This document shows positions 1 through 8,798 of a stretch of 51,408 nt of DNA, piece by piece. The stretch is taken from NCBI GenBank assembly GCA_016930795.1, contig JAFGFY010000154.1, forward strand, positions 1 through 51,408, in the 5' to 3' direction. The notes under the pieces are model-generated. The model was given only the letters and a program-made list of their open reading frames with translations. It was not told the DNA's origin and ran no database searches. Positions within the stretch are counted from its first letter, which is position 1, and every line of letters begins with the position of its first letter. A program made the translations under genes and the position numbers. Origin of the DNA: Deltaproteobacteria bacterium. GTDB lineage: Bacteria > Desulfobacterota > DSM-4660 > Desulfatiglandales > HGW-15.

Positions 1-2071
1 AGCCGTTAAGAGTAACAGATATATTCTCATCAACTGTCTGGTTAGGTCCTGCATTGGCAGTTGGAGAATCGTTTTCCCAGGTCACATCAACAACACCTAT
101 GTCCGTGTCTTGCAAACCACTCTTATCAGTTACTGTCAACTCAAAGGTGAGAGATATTCCACTGCCTCCAACGTCTGGCGCCGTAAAACTCGCCACGGCC
201 GTGCCTGCTCCTTCAAGCGTGACTATCGGGCTCCCGCCTGCCTGTTCCCAGTGATATGAGTCAATGCCATCATCCGGATCGGTCGATCCTGAACCATCCA
301 GGGTCACTAGATTACGTTCGTTTACCGTTTGATCAACGCCGGCATCGGCAACAGGCGGATGGCTCCCCACTGTCAAAGTGACACCAATAGTCTGAGGGCT
401 ATTGCTCGCGCCTGAGGCACTGACGGTAATGGTGGCAGAATAAGTCCCGGATGCAAGGCCAGATGTCGCGTACTCAACCGTGATTGTGTCATGTTCTCCA
501 GTAGATGCGCCACGGGCCGGAGCGCACGATAACCAGGCCACATCGTCTTCTATTACATAGCTAAGCGTATCTCCCCCTGAGTTCCATACCTGGAAACTCT
601 GATTGGGAGCGTTCTGTCCGCCCTGGCAGGAATTGGAAAGAGATACGGGGTATAGAGAAATCATAGGTCCTGTATATGAAGACGTAGTAAATGACCACGT
701 ATAGTCAGATTCAATGGCATTTCCTGCCAGGTCTTCAACTCCTGTGCTCATTGTGGCAGTGTAGACCGTGTCGTACTCCAAAGCTCCTGTTGGCGTAAAA
801 CTCGCCGTCGCGCCGCTGCAACCCATTGTTCCCGCTATATTGCCTGAGCCGTTACTCACCAAAAAAGTGGCTATAGTAATGGTTGAGGGTGACATGACCT
901 CGGAAAAAGTGGCGGTAATAACCGTATTCACGCCCACGTCAGTGGCGCTATTGGCAGGACTCGTGGAATTGACCGTCGGGGGCGTTGTATCCGGAATCCA
1001 CGTCACAGCATAGAAGTTTTGATCCCCTGACCCCACATAGACAGTGCCATCATCTCCAATAACAGGTGAAGACCACACATATCCCCCGGTCTCGAAACTA
1101 CCTGTTGCATCGCCATCCGAGCTTATTGCATAGAGCCTGTCGTCATTAGATCCCACGTAGATAGTACCGTCAGCCCCAATTGCAGGAGAAGAATAGACCA
1201 GCCCCCCGGTTGTAAACTCCCACTTCTTGGTCCCATCAGGGTTTATTGCATAGACTTTCTTGTCGTCTGACCCCGCGTAGATGGTGCCGTCAGACCCTAT
1301 GGCAGGAGAAGAATAGACAAAGCCTCCGGTTGCAAACTCCCATTTCTTGGTCCCGCTAGGGTTTATTGCATAGAGATTGCAATCATCTGATCCAACACAA
1401 ATGGTGCCGTCTGCTCCAATGGCAGGAGAAGAACGGACCCGGTTTTCGGTCTCAAAAACCCATTTCTGAGTACCGTCCGAATTTATTGCATAAAGATTGT
1501 GGTCATCCGATCCCACATAGATCGTGCCGTCAGACCCTATGGCAGGAGAGGATTTCACATACCCACCGGTTTCAAAGGCCCACTTTTCAGTCCCGTCCGG
1601 GTTTACTGCATAAAGATACTTATCCCACGACCCCACATAGATCGTGCCGTCGGCCCCAATGGCAGGAGAGGATTCTACCCAGCTTCCCGTTACAAATTCC
1701 CACTTCTTGGTCCCATTCGGGTTTATTGCATAGAGTTTGAAATCATGTGACCCCACATAGATTGTGCCGTCGGCCCCAACCGCTGGCGATGAATATACGC
1801 GGTTGTCGGTCTCAAAAACCCACTTTGGGGTCATGGTCCCGTCCGGATTCACAGCCCTGTCCGGATCTATGGCATAAAGCTTCTTGTCATCCGATCCCAC
1901 ATAGATGATACCGTCAGCCCCAATAGCAGGGGAAGAATATACATAACCTCCCGTTTCACAGGCCCATTTCTGTGCCCCTTCTTCCGCCCATGATACAATT
2001 GGAAACAGAAAAACGAGAAGCCAGACAATCAATTGACGCACAAATCCAAACTCGACTTGTTTTCTCAACAT
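1..2071 (-). CDS. Secreted PQQ-type beta-propeller protein with Ig/PKD-like domains (3' end outside window)
   Basis: This frame is open from an ATG at 2071 to the left edge, about 690 codons without a stop. The start has a good ribosome site (AAGAGGA, about 5 bases before ATG). Residues 1-29 look like a Sec signal peptide: basic start, hydrophobic stretch LIVWLLVFLF, then VSWAEE. Eight repeats of about 40 residues follow, each with a SSPAIGADGTIYVGS-like core and then KLYAI. This matches PQQ-like (PF13360-type) repeats and suggests one eight-bladed propeller. Then come an SbsA-type Ig domain (TVNSTSPANSATDVGVN), a BACON-like segment (WLSCAPARGASTGEHDT), and PKD/K319-like domains with VADAGVDQTV and ANAGPNQTV starts. 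The protein is probably exported and surface-bound or adhesive. No catalytic residues are visible, so the function is unknown. It is separated from flagellin by a terminator and is likely an independent unit. Confidence 0.85.
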   Translation of the reverse strand, partial: MLRKQVEFGFVRQLIVWLLVFLFPIVSWAEEGAQKWACETGGYVYSSPAIGADGIIYVGSDDKKLYAIDPDRAVNPDGTMTPKWVFETDNRVYSSPAVGADGTIYVGSHDFKLYAINPNGTKKWEFVTGSWVESSPAIGADGTIYVGSWDKYLYAVNPDGTEKWAFETGGYVKSSPAIGSDGTIYVGSDDHNLYAINSDGTQKWVFETENRVRSSPAIGADGTICVGSDDCNLYAINPSGTKKWEFATGGFVYSSPAIGSDGTIYAGSDDKKVYAINPDGTKKWEFTTGGLVYSSPAIGADGTIYVGSNDDRLYAISSDGDATGSFETGGYVWSSPVIGDDGTVYVGSGDQNFYAVTWIPDTTPPTVNSTSPANSATDVGVNTVITATFSEVMSPSTITIATFLVSNGSGNIAGTMGCSGATASFTPTGALEYDTVYTATMSTGVEDLAGNAIESDYTWSFTTSSYTGPMISLYPVSLSNSCQGGQNAPNQSFQVWNSGGDTLSYVIEDDVAWLSCAPARGASTGEHDTITVEYATSGLASGTYSATITVSASGASNSPQTIGVTLTVGSHPPVADAGVDQTVNERNLVTLDGSGSTDPDDGIDSYHWEQAGGSPIVTLEGAGTAVASFTAPDVGGSGISLTFELTVTDKSGLQDTDIGVVDVTWENDSPTANAGPNQTVDENISVTLNG

Positions 2072-2450
2072 TTTCGTCCTCTTGCTTTCTTGGTTTCCAT
2101 CGGGGGCAACTTAGTCCTCCACAAACGGAGCCCAGGATTTGCTGCCGGCATCACAAATCCCCCTAATACTCCACACACTACTTTTTTTGTCATTTCGAGC
2201 GTAGGGAAAAACCTTATAATACCGTCACGATATGCCTACTGGATAAGGCTGTAACACACCAACTAGACTGCACAGCACGCGCGCTTGCTTTTCTTTCAAA
2301 CGTAGGAGCCGGGGAACACGCTCTCCACTTGAGATCTGTCAGCAGGAACTATGCCAGGATGTTATGCGGGGATATTTGGCCTATAATTTGGGACGGTTGG
2401 GGTTCTCTTTCGAGATGAGCAGGTGAACGGATTCGAAGGGATCTGCTTAA

Positions 2451-2482
2451 TGGGGTCCTGATTCGTCAAAATTTTGACCCCA
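2451..2482. repeat. Inverted repeat in the spacer before the PIN relic
   Basis: TGGGGTC (2451-2457) pairs with GACCCCA (2476-2482). Inside lies the perfect palindrome TCAAAATTTTGA (2466-2477). It resembles short mobile REP/MITE-like debris. It sits beside a truncated toxin gene, but no transposase is nearby. Apart from this repeat, the stretch 2072-2450 shows nothing I can name. Confidence 0.45.
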
Positions 2483-2508
2483 GTCAACGCTTGATTGAGG
2501 GTATATGA

Positions 2509-2694
2509 GTGCAGTGCCTCGAACCACATTCCATATTGTCAGCATTTGAAATCGAAGAAAGATACCTCTTATCGTTTTGGAATTCGCTCATTGTAGCTGC
2601 AGCCTCTCAGGCAAGAGTCAAAAAGGTCCTTTCAGAAAACCTTAATCCGGGTCAGCTTATCGAGGGCATTATTATCGAAAACCCCTTTGTGTAG
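2509..2694 (+). pseudogene. C-terminal fragment of a PIN-domain (VapC-like) toxin
   Basis: About 60 codons match the end of PIN-domain proteins. RYLLSFWNSLIVAAA corresponds to the family pattern RYxLSFWDALIVAAA, where the last catalytic Asp is replaced here by Asn. It continues VLSENLNPGQLIEG and ends with NPF, as these proteins do. The N-terminal two thirds, including the other acidic residues, are missing, and an in-frame TGA lies directly upstream of the GTG. PIN proteins are Mg-dependent RNases of toxin-antitoxin pairs. This copy cannot form an active site. It is one of the few plus-strand gene traces in the window. Confidence 0.7.
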
Positions 2695-2752
2695 TATGAA
2701 ATAGCGAACGATTTCATATCCAAATCACGTTGATCCTGTCTAAGAAAACAGA

Positions 2753-2789
2753 AAAACCCCGCCTCCGGAGGTTCCAGAAGCGGGGTTTT
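2753..2789 (-). terminator. Rho-independent terminator of the flagellin gene
   Basis: AAAACCCCGC and GCGGGGTTTT form a perfect 10-base stem around a 17-base loop. On the minus strand the stem is followed by a T-rich tail (TTTTTCTGTTTTC). It lies about 115 bases after the flagellin stop codon and should end that transcript. Confidence 0.8.
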
Positions 2790-2880
2790 GGTTCGAGGTT
2801 AACCCCGTTAGAGGCGCTGACACTGCTGCCTCCAATGGGCTTCAATAACTATTTTTCTCCAAGCAGCAAAGCTGCGTTTC

Positions 2881-2906
2881 ATAAAATCCTGTAAGCAGGA
2901 TTTTAT
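2881..2906 (-). other. Stem-loop abutting the flagellin stop codon
   Basis: ATAAAATCCTG and CAGGATTTTAT form an 11-base perfect stem around a 4-base loop. The stem touches the last base of the flagellin TAA. There is no U-run after it, so it is probably not a terminator by itself. It could protect the 3' end of an abundant mRNA. A smaller hairpin, GCAGC-aaa-GCTGC, follows at 2863-2875. Confidence 0.5.
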
Positions 2907-4012
2907 TATCCGAACAATGCCAGCACCTGCTGCGGCGCCATATTCGCCTGTGCCAGCATGGCCGTGCCGGCTTGGAGCAGAATCTGGTTCTTGGTAAATG
3001 TAATCATCTCAGATGCCATATCCACATCTCGAATGACAGACTCTGCCGCCGTCACGTTCTCGATGGTCGTGGACAGGTTCGCAGAAGCGTAGGAGAGCCT
3101 GTTCATGTAAGCACCGACGTCGCCCCTTACCTTGCTCAGGGAGCTAATGGCGGTGTCGATGGTATCCAAGGCGGTCTGAGCGCCTGCTGCGCTGGAAAGA
3201 TCAATTCCTGAGATATTCAACCCGGAAGATCCCTCGGTAAGGTCGCCGATGTCGATGCTCAGGCGGTTGTCTGTAGAGTTTTCAGCTCCCACCTGAAACG
3301 CGGAATGCCCGGAGGACCCGGCTGTAATACCACCGTCCATACTGTCGCTGACACTGCAGTTCACCGTGATCGTAAGACCTAGAGAAGCAATATTGACGTC
3401 AGTGGTGTTGCTGCCTGTGGGAGCTGTGAAGTAAACCGTTTCTGAAATCTCACCGGTCGTGACGGTCATGGTCCCCGCGGCCGTTGTGTCAATGCCATAG
3501 GTCTCGCCGGCCTTCATCCCGGAAATCCCCACGAAGCCTAATCCTGAGCTCCCAAATGCTGCGGTGGTGGAAGTATTTATGGTTACGCCATAGGAACCGT
3601 TGATGAGCTTGGTATCTGCATATTCTGTCGAATCGGCAATTCTGTCAATTTCTGCTATCAGCTTAGTAGCTTCTGAGTTAATCTTGTCCAGGTTGGAGCC
3701 AGCATTGGCAGATGAAGCCTGGGTGGCCAACTCCTTCAACCGGGTCAACATGTTTCCGATCTGATCCATGGCGCCCTCAGCCACCTGCAGCAAGGCAGAC
3801 GCCTCCGTGGTATTTCTTGATGCCACTTTAAAGCTGGCTATGTCTGCCCTGAAGGCTTGTGAGATAGAGAGCCCCGCGGCATCGTCGGCTGCGCTGTTGA
3901 TTCGATAACCGGATGACAATCTTGCCAGAGACTTGCTAAGCCCACTATCAGATATAGTTAACTGTCTGTGGGCGTTGAGCGCTGCGATATTGTTCTGAAT
4001 TCTTAATCCCAT
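2906..4012 (-). CDS. fliC: Flagellin
   Basis: This is the structural subunit of the flagellar filament, exported through the flagellar type III apparatus. The 368-residue protein has both conserved ends. Residues 1-140 start MGLRIQNNIAALNAHRQL and contain LARLSSGYRINSAADDAAG, followed by coiled-coil heptads. The last 90 residues contain SYASANLSTTIENVTAAESV and end in AQANMAPQQVLALFG. The middle (about 145-280) is short, rich in Ser, Thr and Gly, and likely the surface-exposed, glycosylated part. The start has a strong ribosome site (AAGGAGG, 7 bases before ATG). A sigma-28 promoter, long leader and terminator make it a single-gene unit. The glycosyltransferases upstream presumably modify it. 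Confidence 0.97.
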   Translation of the reverse strand: MGLRIQNNIAALNAHRQLTISDSGLSKSLARLSSGYRINSAADDAAGLSISQAFRADIASFKVASRNTTEASALLQVAEGAMDQIGNMLTRLKELATQASSANAGSNLDKINSEATKLIAEIDRIADSTEYADTKLINGSYGVTINTSTTAAFGSSGLGFVGISGMKAGETYGIDTTAAGTMTVTTGEISETVYFTAPTGSNTTDVNIASLGLTITVNCSVSDSMDGGITAGSSGHSAFQVGAENSTDNRLSIDIGDLTEGSSGLNISGIDLSSAAGAQTALDTIDTAISSLSKVRGDVGAYMNRLSYASANLSTTIENVTAAESVIRDVDMASEMITFTKNQILLQAGTAMLAQANMAPQQVLALFG

Positions 4013-4034
4013 TGTCTTATCCTCCTTGATTCTT

Positions 4035-4139
4035 GGTCATTAGTCACTGACCTGCCGCGTTTAGCCATAGGCCCTTTGCGGGGTCATTTGCCTGCTCTGT
4101 GAAATCCAATTTTGTTTCAACAGGGTCATTAGTGACTAA
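4035..4139 (-). promoter_or_regulatory. Flagellin mRNA leader with repeated GGTCATT elements
   Basis: The gap 4013-4349 holds no gene. It contains the flagellin promoter and a leader of roughly 270 bases. GGTCATT occurs three times in the leader (4035, 4082 and 4124, plus-strand reading). TTAGTCACT (4040-4048) can pair with AGTGACTAA (4131-4139). GGTCA...TGACC (4035-4052) forms a small hairpin just before the ribosome site. These could act in translational control, but no known riboswitch was recognised. Confidence 0.4.
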
Positions 4140-4288
4140 CAAGTTTTTTTGCCTTGAGCTTGGAGCCTTCAGCTTTCGGCTTACCTTGCCATCCCTGCCA
4201 AGCAGGTTGGGGGTTGTCAATCGCTAACTCATTGAATAATCTTCTAAATCCATTCACCTCCTTTCCATTCATCTTGCCTCGCATTATT

Positions 4289-4316
4289 TTATCGGCAACA
4301 TGGAATGGAAACTTTA
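4289..4316 (-). promoter_or_regulatory. Sigma-28 (FliA) promoter of flagellin
   Basis: On the minus strand TAAAGTTT (4309-4316) and GCCGATAA (4289-4296) are separated by 12 bases. This is an exact match to both boxes of the sigma-28 consensus, one base longer in spacing than the commonest form. It lies 34 bases after the stop codon of the last glycosylation gene, so flagellin is uncoupled from that operon and made late in flagellar assembly. Confidence 0.88.
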
Positions 4317-4349
4317 ACTTAAGGTTCTGTGAGGGAAGAGTGTTGTCTC

Positions 4350-6335
4350 TTACGAAACGGTCATTTCTTCGAGGTGTTTTATCGCCTCTGTAACCACAGT
4401 CTTAACCTTTCTGCTTTGAGGAGCCATGGAAAAGGCATTTCCCAACAATTGAACACCCGCGCCCGTCTCGCCGGCCTGAATCAAGGTGGCTCCTATTTCG
4501 GCAATAGCCTCCGGAGTGTTGTAACCAAGCATCACACTTATATCAAAACAGATCTTGCCCAGACCGCTTTGACCATGAGAACGTACCAATAATCTTCCGG
4601 CCTTGAGATATTGCTCCCCCAAATCCGCCACACTGTTAAGGACGATATTCACCTGCGCACCCAGAAGCGATAGAAGCTGGTTACACTGCGTGACACAGCC
4701 TTCAATATCCTTATTTTCCAACAGAAGCATCGACAAATAGACTGGCGGCTCCAAGGCTCTGGAATCAAGATCGGCCATTCTATGAAAAGAATCTATCGCA
4801 AGGTCACGTTCTCCTGTCTCGTAATAGCAATGACCTAGATTAGAAAGAACAGCCAGTCGTTGGGAATCGGTTGAGGCAATTACCTTTTTCAATACTTGAA
4901 TGGACTCTTCGCACCTTCTCATTCCCCCTAAACAGAGGGCTTCATTGATTTTGGCCTCTTGATTCTCAGGGTCCATGGCCTGAACATCTCTGAAAAGCGC
5001 AAAGGCACGTTCCAGGTTTCCAAGACGCATGTGGGCCAACCCCAGGGCAAATTGGCCATTGGGGAACTCGGGGGCGAGCTTAACGAGTTTTTTAAGCCAG
5101 GTGATCTGATCCACGGTCCTGCCAAGTTCTTCATACACCTCTGAGATGAGCCACATGGCACGAGTATCTTCCGGGCGCAGCTCCAAAGCCTTGAGGTATT
5201 GGGCCTCAGCTTGTGGCAGCTTCCCTGATAGTTTGAAATAAGTTCCAAGCTTGGTGCAATATAGAACCATGTCCGGGCAAAGTTCCCGGCCTCTTTTAAG
5301 TTCTTCTTGTGCCTTGTTTTCGTCTCCCTCATCCATACAAAAAAAACCCTTGAATAGATAAAGCAGCCACTCTGATCCAAAAGTATTGTGCACTAGCTCC
5401 CCGAACCGTGCAGGCTCCTTTGCAAAGGAATGCTTCGTTTCCAAATACCGCTTCATGTGGTATTCAAAGATTTTTCGATCTTTCTTTGCATAAGCAACAA
5501 GGGCAAGCATGTAGTACGAATCAACATGGTTCGGGTAGACTTCCACTCCCTTTTTTGCCAGGCTTTCCGCTTTTTCAATCTCCCCCAGGTGAAAATGGGC
5601 CGACGAGGCGATGTACAATGACCACAAGTAATTGTGAGAAAGGGCGTTTCTTTTCTCGTAGAGATTCGCGGCCTTCAAGGCTTCCTCAGCAGCCTCTGTG
5701 AACATATTTTCAGAAAGATAGGACGCACTCAAGAAGTGATGTGGCCGGGGATTGGTTGGGTCCTCTTCAATATCTTTTTTGAGGAGTTCGGTTGTCCGTT
5801 TGAACTTGCGACTCATCCTTTCTTTATCAAGGTTGTATCCATGGTGAAAAATATGTATCGGAGCACATATTGCCTTCTTGACGCCTACGATATAATTGTG
5901 CACCCGTCCTTTATACCGTAATCCCCGGTGATTTCTGAATACCCGTATAGCATTGTTGTGTGCAATTGACCCACCTTCATCAAATATGCACTCAAGCACG
6001 ACGGTTATCGCATCAACATCGTCGTCGGCCAACACCGCTTCTCGGAGTGCTTTGCGGCTTCCAGGGAGTAATTCTTCATCTGCATCAATATACAAGATCC
6101 AATCTCCACGGGCATAGCCAAAAGACTGGTTCCTATGCTTGCTGAAATTGTGCTCCCAAGGGTGATGATACATGCGCGCTCCAAACAATTTTCCAATGGA
6201 AACCGTATTGTCAGTAGAACCCGTATCCACTATGACGATTTCATCCACGTAATCTTTTATACTCCTGAGACAGAGTGGAAGCAGTTTCTCTTCGTTTTTC
6301 ACGATCATGCATGCCGAAATAGAGGGTTGTTCCAT
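4350..6335 (-). CDS. GT2 glycosyltransferase with C-terminal TPR array
   Basis: A family 2 (GT-A fold) transferase fused to a long TPR region. Counted from an ATG at 6356, the GT2 part covers residues 12-200: CMIVKNEE at the start, VDTGSTD at 43-49 for nucleotide binding, and the metal-binding D-A-D at 91-93. From about 205 to the end are TPR helices such as LPQAEAQYLKALELRPEDTRA. I prefer the ATG at 6335 because GGAGGA lies 5 bases before it. The 6356 start would run into the upstream gene. TPR-GT2 proteins are often protein glycosyltransferases in which the TPRs bind the acceptor, so direct action on flagellin is plausible but inferred. It is the last gene before the flagellin promoter and has a close relative at 8799-10634. 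Confidence 0.9.
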   Translation of the reverse strand: MEQPSISACMIVKNEEKLLPLCLRSIKDYVDEIVIVDTGSTDNTVSIGKLFGARMYHHPWEHNFSKHRNQSFGYARGDWILYIDADEELLPGSRKALREAVLADDDVDAITVVLECIFDEGGSIAHNNAIRVFRNHRGLRYKGRVHNYIVGVKKAICAPIHIFHHGYNLDKERMSRKFKRTTELLKKDIEEDPTNPRPHHFLSASYLSENMFTEAAEEALKAANLYEKRNALSHNYLWSLYIASSAHFHLGEIEKAESLAKKGVEVYPNHVDSYYMLALVAYAKKDRKIFEYHMKRYLETKHSFAKEPARFGELVHNTFGSEWLLYLFKGFFCMDEGDENKAQEELKRGRELCPDMVLYCTKLGTYFKLSGKLPQAEAQYLKALELRPEDTRAMWLISEVYEELGRTVDQITWLKKLVKLAPEFPNGQFALGLAHMRLGNLERAFALFRDVQAMDPENQEAKINEALCLGGMRRCEESIQVLKKVIASTDSQRLAVLSNLGHCYYETGERDLAIDSFHRMADLDSRALEPPVYLSMLLLENKDIEGCVTQCNQLLSLLGAQVNIVLNSVADLGEQYLKAGRLLVRSHGQSGLGKICFDISVMLGYNTPEAIAEIGATLIQAGETGAGVQLLGNAFSMAPQSRKVKTVVTEAIKHLEEMTVS

Positions 6336-6352
6336 CGGATCTCCTCCCATCT

Positions 6353-7522
6353 TCAATAGATGCTTTCCATGATTTTTATGAAAGCCGATTCTATCCTTTC
6401 ATCGGTTATAGATAATAAACAAGGACTGAATGAACTGCCCAACAAGATCGCCTCAGGGCACCCATCCTCTGTGTTCTTTGTAAGGCCGCAAGGGCTTTGA
6501 CAGGTTTTTCCAGAATACTCTGCCCGGACAGGGTATGCCCCGTCATGGTATCTGATCCATAGGTCATCCCTGGCCGGGCCATAAATAACAAGGCTCGGTT
6601 TCCCAAGGGCTTCGGCCAGGTGGCCCGCAGCCGTGTCTGTCGAAACAACAGCATCACAGTTGGCTACGGCGGCCATGTAATCTTCAAGAGACCCCATCTC
6701 AGGACTACAGTCGAAAATCCTATTCCCATACTTTTTTACAAGCTTAGCAGTATCCTCTGAAAATTCTTTCGACTGAGCCACCACGAACAGCACATCATCG
6801 ACCTTCTTGATCAGGAAAAGCACTTTTTCAGGAGGAAGGTCCCTGAGGCGGTTGCTCGCCTTCCAGTTCAACAATACCAGAGGTTTGTGCGGGTTAGATT
6901 TCCTGACAACATCAAACAAATTGGAAATCCTGGGCGACCTGCCTCGATCCCATGCTATTTCAGGTGTCTTATCCTTGATCGTCCTATAATCAATCTTAAA
7001 GTAATTCAAATAACTGTCTGTCATATGCAGACGGGTCAGGTCATACCAGTCGTCTCTGCTGGAAAAATCGACGAGATAATCGGCTTTCAGTAGAGCATTC
7101 AATCGCAACGGCAGGGAATAAAGTTGATCTATATTACTATTGTTGTAAAAAAGAGGGTGTTTTTCTTTTTGTGTGGCAAGCCAGATTTTGGAATCAGTCG
7201 GGAACATTTCTCTGTACACGCGCAGTGCGGGAAGAAGCATTATATGGTCTCCAATACCGCCGTTGCGTATGATGAGAATCCTGCCGCCAGGCTCAAGGTC
7301 GCTTAAGCGATTTACAATCCGTGGATAGCCCTTAAGATTCTCTGTATCGAAACTGACCTCGACAAGGACCTCCTTGTGCCTTGACAGTAGTTCTGACGCT
7401 GAAAAATTATCCGTGACGAGGATGTCTTCGATATTGGCGATACAGGGGTCTATGGGCTTCAACTGATAGCGCTGACCGAAGATATCAGCCCTTGCAGGTT
7501 GGTTAACGCATAGGAAACGCAT
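6353..7522 (-). CDS. GT9 (heptosyltransferase-like) glycosyltransferase
   Basis: A GT-B fold family 9 protein of about 389 residues. The N-terminal half contains ILIIRNGGIGDHIMLLPAL, the family's GxGD motif. The C-terminal half contains SRDDWYDL, VLLNWKAS, and the donor-site region VVSTDTAAGHLAEALGKPSL followed by VIYGPARDD. An ATG at 7522 begins MRFLCVNQP, 5 bases after the upstream stop. Upstream in-frame codons overlap the previous gene and do not look like family sequence. The family is best known for LPS heptosyltransferases. Here the neighbourhood suggests transfer to a flagellar or surface glycan instead. The next gene, GT2-TPR, follows directly. The same GT9/GT2-TPR order recurs at 10761-11846. 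Confidence 0.85.
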   Translation of the reverse strand: MRFLCVNQPARADIFGQRYQLKPIDPCIANIEDILVTDNFSASELLSRHKEVLVEVSFDTENLKGYPRIVNRLSDLEPGGRILIIRNGGIGDHIMLLPALRVYREMFPTDSKIWLATQKEKHPLFYNNSNIDQLYSLPLRLNALLKADYLVDFSSRDDWYDLTRLHMTDSYLNYFKIDYRTIKDKTPEIAWDRGRSPRISNLFDVVRKSNPHKPLVLLNWKASNRLRDLPPEKVLFLIKKVDDVLFVVAQSKEFSEDTAKLVKKYGNRIFDCSPEMGSLEDYMAAVANCDAVVSTDTAAGHLAEALGKPSLVIYGPARDDLWIRYHDGAYPVRAEYSGKTCQSPCGLTKNTEDGCPEAILLGSSFSPCLLSITDERIESAFIKIMESIY

Positions 7523-7527
7523 GACAA

Positions 7528-8700
7528 TTATTCCGTCATCAAGTCCATAAATCCTCTCGCCGCCCTTTCCCAGGTCATGGTCTCCATTGATCTTCCCGCT
7601 GCCCTGCCAATCTTTTTCAGAGAATCCCGGTTTTGATAGGCCCACTCTAATCTATCTATGACTTCATCGATACCAGGGTTGTCCCATTCTCGGATAACCT
7701 TTCCTTCAGCATCCTTAATAGCAATCTTTCCCATGGAACGGATCGGGATACAGTTGTCTTCTCTAAGGATATCTTTATGTCCAGAGGAAAGGGATGCTAT
7801 GGCCGGTTTACCGCAGGCCATATATTCCATCAGAACAAGATTGGTCCCACCCTCGCACCGGTTGGGAAAGAGACCGCAATCCGTATCCCTATATAGCGCA
7901 GGCATTTGAGTATGGGGTTGGGGGGGCAACGTCACAACCTTTTGAGGGTCAATGCCATTGGCATGCATGAGGGAGTTAATTGCATGGAAATAATCTCCAT
8001 TAGGCATGTCGAACGTAATGTAAGGAGACATCTGCATGGTCATCACAGATTCATCCCACATGTTGTACCAGGCATTAACCAACAGCACATCGTCATGTTT
8101 GTCTTGCAAAACCTTAAAGGCACGTATAACGAGATCCTGGCCCTTCCTGAACTCAATTTTTCCACCCGAAAAGAGGACAAAGTGATCCATGCACCGTCTT
8201 TTTTCGGAATATCCGGAATGGAACCTGTCGGCGTCAACACCTTGAATGATCGTCGAACTCCGCGCAAAACCGTGCTCCTTGAGGATTTCTTCACACCAGG
8301 TGGACCCTGCGACCATCCAATCGAAGTATTCCCTCGCCCGAAATATGTCTTCTTCTTTGAGTGTTGTTTTCTCAAAAAACGTATAACCCACCACCCTGGG
8401 CGCCCTCGCCTTGATGTGCCAGGGCTTGAGGTCGGCGCTCTGGATGGCTTGAAGCAGGGGTTCGCCTAATTTGTACAGACCCTGAGAGCCAAGGAGACTA
8501 CCAATATGTTCAAGATGTGTGTGGATCTCCGATAAACGCTCGTAATGGACCCTGTTGTTTTCTCTTTCGCTTTCGATATTATCAGTAATAAAACGCACTT
8601 TTGTCAGTTGCGACATTTCTAGCGCGAGGTATTTCCCACACATTCCCCAGCCGTGGGTCGTGCCCGTCGGCATAATCATCCAAACCATATTATCGGTCAT
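7528..8700 (-). CDS. GT4-type glycosyltransferase
   Basis: A 390-residue GT-B transferase. The N-terminal domain (1-180) has a flexible-loop glycine stretch, PTGTTHGWGMCGKYLA. The C-terminal domain starts near FVLFSGGKIEFRKGQDL. The family 4 donor-binding motif is ALYRDTDCGLFPNRCEGGTN followed by LVLMEYMACGKPAIAS, which keeps the E-x7-E arrangement. It is likely cytoplasmic and transfers one sugar from a nucleotide sugar. The acceptor cannot be told from sequence. A weak ribosome site (AAAGGG) lies 10 bases before the ATG. The stop is 5 bases before the next gene, consistent with one operon. Confidence 0.85.
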   Translation of the reverse strand: MTDNMVWMIMPTGTTHGWGMCGKYLALEMSQLTKVRFITDNIESERENNRVHYERLSEIHTHLEHIGSLLGSQGLYKLGEPLLQAIQSADLKPWHIKARAPRVVGYTFFEKTTLKEEDIFRAREYFDWMVAGSTWCEEILKEHGFARSSTIIQGVDADRFHSGYSEKRRCMDHFVLFSGGKIEFRKGQDLVIRAFKVLQDKHDDVLLVNAWYNMWDESVMTMQMSPYITFDMPNGDYFHAINSLMHANGIDPQKVVTLPPQPHTQMPALYRDTDCGLFPNRCEGGTNLVLMEYMACGKPAIASLSSGHKDILREDNCIPIRSMGKIAIKDAEGKVIREWDNPGIDEVIDRLEWAYQNRDSLKKIGRAAGRSMETMTWERAARGFMDLMTE

Positions 8701-8798
8701 TTGTAATGCCCTTTGAGGCCCCTCTTGTTCGATAATCGCTTAACCCGGTGGGACTAACATCGAACCGTACCTTATTCATTGTCTCCCTTACGACTCGG

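Noticed and set aside
1020-1960. Regularly spaced repeats every 120 bases, resembling an array
   Set aside because: They translate in one minus-strand frame into PQQ-type propeller repeats, so they are coding repeats and not a CRISPR array.
4141-4200. Possible terminator between the glycosyltransferase operon and flagellin
   Set aside because: A self-complementary AGCT stretch followed by A-run on the minus strand does not form a stable stem with a U-tract.
7906-8469. Plus-strand frame of 187 codons
   Set aside because: It lies antisense within a clear GT4 gene, has no family motifs and no ribosome site.
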